Below are positions 58,173 through 64,000 of a stretch of 64,000 nt of DNA, piece by piece. A model generated the notes under the pieces. That model was not told where the DNA came from and did no database searches. It was given only the letters and a program-made list of their open reading frames with translations. Both the position numbers and the translations under genes were made by a program. The stretch's first letter is position 1. Every line of letters begins with the position of its first letter. The DNA comes from Bittarella massiliensis (ex Durand et al. 2017) (GTDB lineage Bacteria; Bacillota; Clostridia; Oscillospirales; Ruminococcaceae): positions 248,001 through 312,000 of the forward strand of contig NZ_LN908975.1 of the NCBI RefSeq assembly GCF_001486165.1, written 5' to 3'.

Positions 58173-58574
58173 TCACATGGCCAGGATCTGGGCCAGGGTG
58201 TTGGCCTTTAATTCTGCAATCAAGACATTTTGGATGCGGCAGAGTTCTTTGTGGACGGTGCAGACCTTTTCCCCGCTGTTGTTGACGCAGATATAGCCCC
58301 CTTCCAGGCACTCGTTGAGCAGCAGGTTGCCGCCGATTGCCCGGGCAATGTCCAGCAGGGTCGTCTCGTTGAGATCGCAGAGCAGGCGGTAGCCGCCGCC
58401 CTGACCGCGGATGACAGTTACGATTTCGCTGTGACTGAGCTTTTTGAGAACTTTGTAACCGAACTCGGTGGGGATGTCCTCCATGCTGCATATTTCTTTG
58501 ATGTTGTGTTTTTCGCCGTCGGCCAGTGCGCGCACCGCCCGAATGGCATAGTCCATTTCCCGCGTGATTAACAT
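58173..58574 (-). CDS. Rrf2 family transcriptional regulator
   Basis: A 133-aa regulator with the N-terminal winged HTH (DYAIRAVRALADG, IPTEFGYKVLKKLSHSEIVTVIRGQGGGYRL) and a C-terminal region with Cys in NECLEGGYICV, EKVCTVH and KELCRI, three to four Cys as in Fe-S-sensing members. Redox or iron sensing is plausible but unproven. ATG at 58574, with AAGGTGG upstream. Confidence 0.84.
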   Translation of the reverse strand: MLITREMDYAIRAVRALADGEKHNIKEICSMEDIPTEFGYKVLKKLSHSEIVTVIRGQGGGYRLLCDLNETTLLDIARAIGGNLLLNECLEGGYICVNNSGEKVCTVHKELCRIQNVLIAELKANTLAQILAM

Positions 58575-58728
58575 GATACACCACCTTATTGTAGAACTGT
58601 TGTCTGCACAGCGGAGGACAAGCCCTCGCCGCTTAACTGTACCAACATTCTAACAAAAAAGGGAGAAATGGTCAATTCACGGGGAAATCAATTGAAAAAG
58701 GGGGGCGAAAACGGCCTTGGCGCACCGG

Positions 58729-59454
58729 TCAGTTGCCGTATCTCTCCCCGAACTCCTCCTTCATGTCGATCAGCCGCCGACAGATGGCGCAAACCGGCGT
58801 CTCGTGCAGCCGGGCGTAGTTCAGGTGGTCTGGAAACTGGTAATCCTCGGCCCGCAGCACCCCCTCTTCCTCCAACTGAAGGACGGCCGCGACCCACCAT
58901 TTGGGGTAGTCCCCCGAGCCGACCGAGTCCTTCCAAGCCATTGACAAAGGGGGCATTTTGTCCTGGGTATGCCGCGCAAAGTCCTCCCCCAGGGTGAGGT
59001 AGGTCACCTCCGTCAGGGCGTGCATGATGGCTGCCTGGGTGTAGCAGAGGGGGTGGTGGGTGCGCACCACAAAGCCAAAGCGCCCCCCGTGCAGGGTGTC
59101 GCCCAGGCAGTAGCGCAGCCCGTGGCGGAACATCGGGTCGTCAAAAGCGGAGAGGTTTGCCGTCACCACCCGCAGGGTGGCGGCGAACCGCTCCGGCAGG
59201 TCGTTTATGGGAACGGTCTGCTGGTAGACAAAGGTCACCATCCGGGTCAGGTGCCAGCGCTCGGCGATGATCCAGCGGTCGTGCACGGTGATGTGCTTTT
59301 GATAAATAAACGGGGCCCGCTTGCCCGTCTGCGGCGGAAACGCGATCTCGGGGTAGATCTTTCGCGGCGGGGACGGGGGGTGGCTGGTGTCAAAGACCAC
59401 CTTGTCCCGCAGGGCGGGCAGCAGGGGAATTAAGTTGGGGGGGACCTTTATCAT
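58729..59454 (-). CDS. hypothetical protein, 241 aa
   Basis: I recognise no family. Soluble, with Pro-rich N-terminus, a central region with several aromatic and His residues (YQKHITVHDRWIIAERWHLTRM near 52, CLGDTLHGGRFGFVVRTHHPLC near 112), and a C-terminal CAIC pair near 224. Charged and aromatic residues are spread without repeats, consistent with a folded protein. ATG at 59454 (MIKVPPN) has AAAGGAGC nine bases upstream. High GC matches the host, so it is probably native. Its neighbours are regulators. Confidence 0.55.
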   Translation of the reverse strand: MIKVPPNLIPLLPALRDKVVFDTSHPPSPPRKIYPEIAFPPQTGKRAPFIYQKHITVHDRWIIAERWHLTRMVTFVYQQTVPINDLPERFAATLRVVTANLSAFDDPMFRHGLRYCLGDTLHGGRFGFVVRTHHPLCYTQAAIMHALTEVTYLTLGEDFARHTQDKMPPLSMAWKDSVGSGDYPKWWVAAVLQLEEEGVLRAEDYQFPDHLNYARLHETPVCAICRRLIDMKEEFGERYGN

Positions 59455-59559
59455 CGCACTTCGCTCCTTTCGGACCATAAAATAGGGCGGCAGAAGGTGC
59501 TCCTGCCGCCTTTTCAAAATGGAAACGGGGAAAGGTCTTCTCCCGGAGACCGGCGGGAG

Positions 59560-59910
59560 CTAGCTGCCGTGCAGCTCCCGGAGAATGGCTTGCGCCTTGC
59601 GCTTGGTGGCGGCGGGCATGGCGTGGTAGAGCTTCAGCAGCGCCGCCTCGTCGTCGTCGGCGACGAGGTGGTCGCCGAGGTCGGGAACAGGGTATTGAAA
59701 TGCCGTGCGCCCGAGAAGGTAGTCGGTGCTCACCTGAAAAAAATCCGCCAACAGCAGAAGGGTGGGCAGAGAAGGTGTTACTTTTCCGGCCTCGTAGGTG
59801 TAGACCGTCTGCGGGGTCACGTGGATGGCCCGGCCCATTTCAGCCTGGGACAGTCCGCGCTGCAGGCGCAGCTTTTTTAGGTTTTTCAGAAAGACTTTCT
59901 CGCCTGCCAT
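59560..59910 (-). CDS. XRE family helix-turn-helix regulator
   Basis: A 116-aa regulator: KNLKKLRLQRGLSQAEMGRAIHVTPQTVYTYEAGKVTPSLPTLLLLADFF is a complete Cro/C1 HTH, followed by an acidic region and a short helix (ALLKLYHAMPAATKRKAQAIL). ATG at 59910; an in-frame GTG 12 bases upstream is possible. Upstream 60 bases have no clear promoter. Confidence 0.82.
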   Translation of the reverse strand: MAGEKVFLKNLKKLRLQRGLSQAEMGRAIHVTPQTVYTYEAGKVTPSLPTLLLLADFFQVSTDYLLGRTAFQYPVPDLGDHLVADDDEAALLKLYHAMPAATKRKAQAILRELHGS

Positions 59911-59973
59911 CCGCGCACTCACCACCTGTTTCCATCTGCTATTATCATAAAGAGAAAAAGAAAATTTTACCAC

Positions 59974-60755
59974 CAGTTAATCGCCGCAAAATTATGCGCC
60001 AAAACTGAAAAAACGGGGAAACCCAATCCCCGGCGTAGAGCGGCGCTTGGCCCGCGGGGACAAGACAGGGGCGGCGCGCCGACGTGCCCCCCTGCCCCGC
60101 CCCACCGGCGGCGGGGGAGGCCGTTTCTAACATGCGTTGGAGTGCCGTTCCCCCTTTTCCCTTTTCTCGCCCCCGCCGAATTTATGGGATCAAGGCGCTT
60201 TTTTGAAATGTCCCGTCCAATGTAGCACAAAACAAATTCTTAATGGGCTCGTTGACAACAAAGTGACATCGCCTTTTTGGCAAAGGTTCGCAATCTGGCC
60301 GAATAGAATGCGCGTTCCGCCAACCGCGAGACAGAACTGCTGTTTCAGCGGTATGTTGAAGAATTTGAAAAGAAGCATGGAGATACTGCTGAATGGTGTC
60401 GGCGGGAGGGGGATATTTGGCACGTGTGCTCATCTATAAGAGGAAAAAACACCTTTGATTTGACGATGTGGAAAATATTTTTATGCACGCAGAGTTGCCG
60501 ATTACTTGCCATAAGGTTAACAATACACTGCATTTATATAAAATGTCAATAAAAATCACAAAAGTTACTTATAAAAGTATATAAATGTTATAAAATATAT
60601 GTATAAACGTTATTTTTAGTGGCTTTAAATGTTTTAGTAGGAAAGTCTAGAAAGTGGTTTATAAATGTGGTAAAGGCGATACTTTCAAAAGGTTGTTCTG
60701 GGAGACCGATGGCGTGACCGCGGAGGCAACGTATTTTTGACTTTTACGTGTGAGA
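59974..60755. other. AT-rich intergenic region, remnants only
   Basis: GC-rich to about 60180, then AT-rich. A frame from 60307 to 60552 (TAG to TAA) reads like coding sequence (ETELLFQRYVEEFEKKHGDTAEWC) but has no ATG start near its beginning. No functional gene is recognised, and dispersed AT repeats near 60540-60660 suggest decay after an insertion or deletion. Confidence 0.4.
60307..60552 (+). pseudogene. possible gene remnant
   Basis: An 81-codon open frame between stops, with amphipathic, charged composition in its first 50 codons and low-complexity end. No family recognised; treated as a remnant. Confidence 0.25.
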
Positions 60756-60762
60756 GGGCCGG

Positions 60763-60791
60763 TTGTAAAGGACGTCGAATTTTGTTAGACT
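60763..60791 (+). promoter_or_regulatory. promoter of the first Cys-rich gene
   Basis: TTGTAA (60763-60768), 17-base spacer, TAGACT (60786-60791). The same architecture recurs in the second copy (61451-61479). Confidence 0.55.
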
Positions 60792-60823
60792 TGGGGTATC
60801 CTTTCAGAAAGGGAGTATGGCCC

Positions 60824-60979
60824 ATGTCTTGTTCCACCAGCGCCAACAAAGACACCTGCCCCTGCACCGCCGACTGCAAAAACCACGGCCACTGCTGCGA
60901 GTGTATCAAGCTGCACCGCCAGGAGAACATCCACGAGGCGGTGGCCTGCATGCAGTGCAAGTTCGCCGAGAAAAAGTAG
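60824..60979 (+). CDS. Cys-rich 51-aa protein (copy 1), DUF6485-like
   Basis: A small acidic-to-neutral protein with CPCTADCKNHGHCCECIKLH and CMQCKF: eight Cys after the N-terminal one, several in CxC/CC/CxxC pairs, plus His residues, a pattern suitable for metal (zinc or iron) binding. Resembles the uncharacterised DUF6485 family by the HGxCCEC core. ATG at 60824 with AGAAAGGGAG about ten bases upstream. No terminator follows, so the transcript may continue into the XRE gene 70 bases later. Confidence 0.7.
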   Translation: MSCSTSANKDTCPCTADCKNHGHCCECIKLHRQENIHEAVACMQCKFAEKK

Positions 60980-61051
60980 GTCTTTCCGGCAGGAAGGGGC
61001 GGCCCGGCGGGCGCGGAACCGGCTGTGGCGATGAGGTTATAGGGAGGCGGC

Positions 61052-61390
61052 TTGGCGGTGAACTTTCTTGAAAAGCTGAATTTCATGATGGGAAAAAGCG
61101 GCTTGACGAAATATTCGCTGTCGAAAGCCAGCGGTATACCCTATACGACGGTTGACGGCTGGTATAAAAAGAAATGTGAGGGGCCCAAACTCAACACGCT
61201 GCGCAAGTTGGCGGAGTATTTTGGAACCTCCCTTGATTTTTTGGTGGATGACGGCTCTGCCGAAGAGCTGCTGCTGGATGATGAAATCCATCATTTGGCA
61301 GAGCAGTACCGCCAATTGAGCGAGGAAAACAGGGCGGTTCTCCGAAAGACCGCCGATACCCTTTTAGAGGGGCAGGCCGCCTGCCGCTGA
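61052..61390 (+). CDS. XRE family helix-turn-helix regulator
   Basis: A 112-aa regulator: FLEKLNFMMGKSGLTKYSLSKASGIPYTTVDGWYKKKCEGPKLNTLRKLAEYFGTSLDFLV is a Cro/C1 HTH. The C-terminal part (EIHHLAEQYRQLSEENRAVLRKTADTLL) is a predicted coiled helix. TTG start at 61052 after GGGAGG; GTG at 61058 is an alternative. It sits between the two Cys-rich copies and may regulate them. Confidence 0.8.
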   Translation: MAVNFLEKLNFMMGKSGLTKYSLSKASGIPYTTVDGWYKKKCEGPKLNTLRKLAEYFGTSLDFLVDDGSAEELLLDDEIHHLAEQYRQLSEENRAVLRKTADTLLEGQAACR

Positions 61391-61450
61391 CCGGCGGGGG
61401 GAGAAGGGGCGAAGGAGCGCCCCTTCTCTTTTTTGCGGGCTGGGGGCCGG

Positions 61451-61479
61451 TTGCAAAGGGCGTCGAATTTTGGTAGACT
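61451..61479 (+). promoter_or_regulatory. promoter of the second Cys-rich gene
   Basis: TTGCAA (61451-61456), 17-base spacer, TAGACT (61474-61479). Confidence 0.55.
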
Positions 61480-61511
61480 TGGAGTATCATTTCAGAAAGG
61501 GAGTATGGCCC

Positions 61512-61667
61512 ATGTCTTGTTCCACCAGCGCTAACAAGGACACCTGCCCCTGCACCGCCGACTGCAAAAACCACGGCCACTGCTGCGAGTGCATCAAGTT
61601 GCACCGGCAGGAGAACATCCACGAGGCGGTGGCTTGCATGCAGTGCAAGTTTGCCGAGAAAAAGTAG
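61512..61667 (+). CDS. Cys-rich 51-aa protein (copy 2), DUF6485-like
   Basis: Identical in protein sequence to the copy at 60824, differing only by silent third-position changes (about nine in 156 bases), so selection keeps the protein. ATG at 61512 with AAAGGGAG upstream. Terminator follows. Confidence 0.72.
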   Translation: MSCSTSANKDTCPCTADCKNHGHCCECIKLHRQENIHEAVACMQCKFAEKK

Positions 61668-61684
61668 ATTTTTCCGGCAGGAAG

Positions 61685-61718
61685 GGGCGGCCCGGCAGGT
61701 GCTGGGCCGCCCTTTTTT
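61685..61718 (+). terminator. terminator of the second Cys-rich gene
   Basis: Stem GGGCGGCCCGGC / GCTGGGCCGCCC, loop AGGT, then T6. Copy 1 lacks the 3' arm. Confidence 0.85.
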
Positions 61719-61790
61719 GCGCCGTCGGCCAAACTGTGCTATACTGAGCGAAACGACAGATTGCCCCCTGGGGGCGGGGAGGAGCCGGCT

Positions 61791-61904
61791 GTGATCAAGT
61801 GGTTTAAAAAGTTGCCCAACACCACCAAAATGCTGATGATGTCGGGCGTGGTGGCCCTGTTGGCCATTCTCCTAGTGGTTGTGACCGTCATGCAAAACGC
61901 GTAA
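61791..61904 (+). CDS. 37-aa single-span membrane peptide
   Basis: GTG at 61791 to TAA at 61904, with GGGGAGGAG about six bases upstream. A basic N-terminus (KWFKKLPNTTK) and one hydrophobic helix (MSGVVALLAILLVVVTVMQ) suggest a membrane peptide with Nin/Cout topology. A -10-like TATACT lies 45-50 bases upstream. Function unknown; too short for standard gene calls. Confidence 0.55.
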   Translation: MIKWFKKLPNTTKMLMMSGVVALLAILLVVVTVMQNA

Positions 61905-62207
61905 AAAGGACCCGCCAAATGGTAGCTACGCATAAAACAGTATCAACTAACAAACTGAATTAAGGTAGCTGCCATTCAGGGTATAGAAAAGAGCAGTGAG
62001 AAAGTTGATTGCCTATCGCTTGCTTTTTTCATTTTATTACGCGGTAGAAGCCCATTTTTGAGGGAAAATGTATAAACCTCTTACCCTTGATGTTTTCGTG
62101 TCTGTAAGCCGCTTAAATTAAGACTATTTTACACTTTATTTCGTAACATTACTGTGGCAGTTCATATATTTGTTTACTCGAAACAAAACCTGTGGATGCT
62201 TCCGGTG

Positions 62208-62250
62208 TTGGATTATCCGATAGTGGCTTTACCGACATCGGGTAATCCAA
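62208..62250. repeat. inverted repeat in the AT-rich segment
   Basis: Arms of 14 bases with one mismatch and a 15-base loop; a third partial TTGGATTTTCC follows on the opposite strand at about 62255-62265. Possible mobile-element end or cis-acting site. Confidence 0.45.
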
Positions 62251-62593
62251 TACTGGAAAATCCAACGCGATTAAATAAAGGTATATAAAGTAAACATTAA
62301 AAAATTGCTAGTTAAATCAAATTACCTATAACCCGCTGGAACAGAAGCGAAAGGAATTGGAAATGCAGAAATAATTATCCGTTTATAAAAGCCATAGTTC
62401 ATAGAGAGTGCAAGCGGTCTATCCGATTGCGCTCTTGATTTCCCCAAAGCAAGGACAGGGAAAACCGTCAAAGCCGCGAAGCGCGAAGCTTATTCTTGAC
62501 GACTTTCTTTGACTTTGCTACTTACTGAGATATGAAACATATTTTAGTAGTGTCTGATGTCCATAACATAGCCATTCCCCTTTTGCATAAAAT

Positions 62594-62638
62594 AAGAGTG
62601 GTAAAGCTCCTGTAAAATCAAGGATTTACCACTCTTTT
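62594..62638. terminator. terminator downstream of the EcoRI-like gene
   Basis: Perfect 12-bp stem AAGAGTGGTAAA / TTTACCACTCTT (62594-62605, 62625-62636) with a 19-base loop. On the plus side TTGT follows; on the minus side TTATTTTATG follows, so it can end the R-M operon read on the minus strand. Confidence 0.7.
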
Positions 62639-62723
62639 GTCTTGCTTTTGTTGCTTAAATCTACTTTGCGATACTAGAAGATAGCAGGCAATAAGAAAAC
62701 TATACATTCCCACTTGCAGTGAT

Positions 62724-63554
62724 TTATCGTTTGCTAAGTTGCTCGAAAAGGTCACTTCCTAACATTTTCAAAGAAGTTCTTGCAACTTCAAGCATTACCA
62801 TAATCATATCTCCATCATTCCAGTGTCCTCCCCCGCCTTGCGTATAAATTGAAGCGGCTTGCAACATGATAGTTGCACCGTTGCATTTTACAAATCTATT
62901 TTCACAAAGATTGGTATTTATAGGCATACCATAATTTGCAGCGGTTAATCTATCAAGTCTGTTCAATGTTCCGTCGTTATAAACCAATGTCACTTCTCTG
63001 CCATCAGGTCTTATGACAGTTACATTTTGTGTCAAAAAATTGGATCCCTCCAAAAACAGAATATAAGGGAAATATCGTTCGGATAGCATGAAATTGGCAA
63101 TTTCATTTACGTTTTTATATGCTCTTTCGATTGCATTTCCTGCTGCCATAAGGTCTTGATTGTTTTTCTTGCCAACAAGTTTGCCAGCTCTAATATTTTC
63201 AATATCTTTCCCCTGATGCTTTGCCTCCGATACTAACACAACGCGCCAATTACCGTTATCATCTTGTACCTCTATAAGTCCGCCATCCGGCCTTATGCTT
63301 GCGCTTTCTACGAAAAGTGTTTGTCCAAGGTATTCATCAATCCTTTTCAAAGCTTCGTTAATTTCTCTCTTATATAAGTCCTTTCTATATCTAAATGTAA
63401 GCATGGGAAATTCAAACTCAAGTTGTTTTTTGACAAAAAGAGATGTATTTCCGACTTCTTTATCATGCATTTGTGCATCTTTATGAAAGATTGTTATAGG
63501 GCCCTGCCCCTCTTTTTGCTGTACGGTTAATCTATTTGACTGTCCTTTTTTCAT
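62724..63554 (-). CDS. type II restriction endonuclease, EcoRI/RsrI family
   Basis: A 276-aa endonuclease collinear with EcoRI (277 aa) over its whole length. Catalytic PD-(D/E)xK: Asp in RPDGGLIEVQDDNGNWR and Glu/Lys in VSEAKHQGKD (equivalent to D91, E111, K113 of EcoRI). DNA-reading regions are also kept: AGNAIERAYKN (N141, E144, R145 region) and LNRLDRLTAANYGMPIN (R200, R203 region), so GAATTC recognition is predicted. AT-rich codons differ from the host. ATG at 63554 with AAGGAG upstream, 14 bases after the methyltransferase stop. Confidence 0.95.
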   Translation of the reverse strand: MKKGQSNRLTVQQKEGQGPITIFHKDAQMHDKEVGNTSLFVKKQLEFEFPMLTFRYRKDLYKREINEALKRIDEYLGQTLFVESASIRPDGGLIEVQDDNGNWRVVLVSEAKHQGKDIENIRAGKLVGKKNNQDLMAAGNAIERAYKNVNEIANFMLSERYFPYILFLEGSNFLTQNVTVIRPDGREVTLVYNDGTLNRLDRLTAANYGMPINTNLCENRFVKCNGATIMLQAASIYTQGGGGHWNDGDMIMVMLEVARTSLKMLGSDLFEQLSKR

Positions 63555-63568
63555 TGCTATGTACTCCT

Positions 63569-64000
63569 TTATCCAACATTGAAGAAATTATCAACACTTG
63601 TTATTTCTTCATACTCGGTATCTTGCCCCAAATTTTTCATTAATTCAATATGTTTATTAAAATAGTCCTTTGAAGCAGGGTCGCTATCACACATTAAACA
63701 GTGTCGTCCCTCTGTAATACACACTCTACCAACAGTTCCACTTCCTGCAAAAAAGTCAAGGACTATTGAACCGGGATAAGAAAGCGATTTGATGAAACGG
63801 TCAATAATTTCAACAGGTTTCTGTGTTGGGTGCCCTACACGCTCTTTACTGTTTCCATTTAACCTACCAATTTGCCAAACATTGGTGGGGTTTTTCCCTT
63901 TCATCGTGTTTTCAGGGTTAAGACGCTTATCCTTTAATGCCAGTTTCAAATCTTCCTCTGAATACGGCTCTCTAACTGCGTCTAAATCAAAATAATAGTC
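63569..64000 (-). CDS. site-specific N6-adenine DNA methyltransferase, RsrI-like (C-terminal part)
   Basis: The last 143 codons; the gene continues beyond 64000 upstream. Visible: DYYFDLDAVREPY, then VGHPTQKPVEIIDRFIKSLS and the SAM-binding LDFFAGSGTVGR, in the order of the beta-class (M.RsrI/HinfI-type) adenine methyltransferases, not of M.EcoRI. The catalytic DPPY motif lies outside the window. Together with the EcoRI-like endonuclease it forms a type II R-M operon, methyltransferase first. Confidence 0.9.
   Translation of the reverse strand, partial: DYYFDLDAVREPYSEEDLKLALKDKRLNPENTMKGKNPTNVWQIGRLNGNSKERVGHPTQKPVEIIDRFIKSLSYPGSIVLDFFAGSGTVGRVCITEGRHCLMCDSDPASKDYFNKHIELMKNLGQDTEYEEITSVDNFFNVG

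Larger units (their letters stand above)
60756..61010 (+). repeat. direct duplication, copy 1
   Basis: About 255 bases including promoter, Cys-rich gene and 3' flank; matched by copy 2 at 61444-61698 with roughly 90 percent identity by eye. The two flank the XRE gene at 61052. Confidence 0.75.
61444..61698 (+). repeat. direct duplication, copy 2
   Basis: Second copy of the element at 60756-61010; the extra 3' bases give it a complete terminator. Confidence 0.75.
61905..62720. other. AT-rich intergenic segment, likely edge of the acquired R-M island
   Basis: About 815 bases with no gene. Structures: inverted repeat TTGGATTATCCGAT/ATCGGGTAATCCAA (62208-62221, 62237-62250), a GTCAAAG/CTTTGAC pair (near 62468-62514), a partial dyad AGAGTGCAAGCGG/CGATTGCGCTCT (near 62405-62435), and the terminator at 62594. 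GC drops here relative to the host, matching the R-M genes. Confidence 0.5.

Noticed and set aside
60137-60439. Coding ORF on plus strand after the XRE gene
   Set aside because: Composition is Cys/Arg-mixed with no family; a different frame in the same place looks more protein-like, and neither has a start site.
1-64000. tRNA or rRNA genes
   Set aside because: No T-arm consensus with a cloverleaf or rRNA-like sequence was recognised by eye; a covariance-model scan would be decisive.

Overview
The window looks like a chromosome segment of a GC-rich, low-branching Firmicute (Clostridia, probably Oscillospiraceae-like; inferred from gene content, not proven). Support: strong Shine-Dalgarno sites before almost every gene, frequent GTG/TTG starts, a VanR/VanS-type two-component pair, a YtvI-like membrane protein, BMP-family lipoproteins, bacterial type-I ProS, and an aro operon order common in Clostridia. 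Most of the window is GC-rich housekeeping DNA. Three AT-richer patches (about 19.1-20.1 kb, 39.8-40.2 kb and 60.2-64.0 kb) look acquired or mobile-derived.

Layout. 0-2.2 kb: tail of a polysaccharide deacetylase and recQ. 2.6-6.2 kb (minus): BtpA-like protein, MATE exporter and fucose-isomerase-like protein, divergent from a tandem pair of M24 peptidase-like genes (6.4-7.8 kb). 7.8-8.9 kb: a modular palindromic repeat array. 8.9-11.5 kb: nucleoside hydrolase, ornithine-cyclodeaminase-like protein, DUF2871 membrane protein. 11.6-17.3 kb (minus): second BtpA-like gene, proS and a two-component system. 17.6-20.3 kb: sfsA and a cluster of small DNA-binding proteins. 20.3-26.2 kb (minus): aroF-tyrA-aroB-aroA-aroC-chorismate mutase behind a sigma-A promoter, a tyrosine-rich 37-codon leader peptide and an intrinsic terminator, i.e. 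an apparent transcription attenuator. 26.2-31.2 kb (minus): AI-2E/YtvI-like protein and three M20 amidohydrolase paralogues. 31.7-34.1 kb (minus): rsmE, prmA, HAD phosphatase.

34.4-37.4 kb: a fourth M20 hydrolase (AbgB-like) with two membrane proteins. 37.5-39.7 kb: Fe-S aldo/keto-reductase-like, HNH and pyruvate-kinase-C-like genes, tightly coupled. 40.2-42.7 kb: two BMP lipoproteins, the first interrupted by an in-frame TGA. 42.8-46.6 kb: SUMF1-like protein, glycoside-hydrolase-like protein, trmB and a cytidine-deaminase-like protein. 46.9-49.2 kb (minus): a double-domain MerR regulator and an ABC exporter, with matching 19-bp-spacer promoters. 49.4-53.6 kb (minus): aldehyde dehydrogenase, PfkB kinase, eIF2B-like protein and a third BtpA-like protein. 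53.8-58.0 kb: MarR regulator and a heterodimeric ABC exporter. 58.2-61.9 kb: Rrf2 regulator, an unknown protein, XRE regulators, duplicated Cys-rich small proteins and a 37-aa membrane peptide. 62.7-64.0 kb: an EcoRI-type restriction endonuclease and the C-terminal part of its N6-adenine methyltransferase.

The best candidates for a new or under-described system are the repeat array at 7.8-8.65 kb, the aromatic attenuator with its Tyr-rich leader, and the four-gene ALDH/PfkB/eIF2B-like/BtpA cluster. A loose theme of nucleoside and pentose salvage (nucleoside hydrolase, BMP lipoproteins, cytidine deaminase, PfkB kinase, BtpA proteins) runs through the window. No tRNA, rRNA or CRISPR array was recognised.
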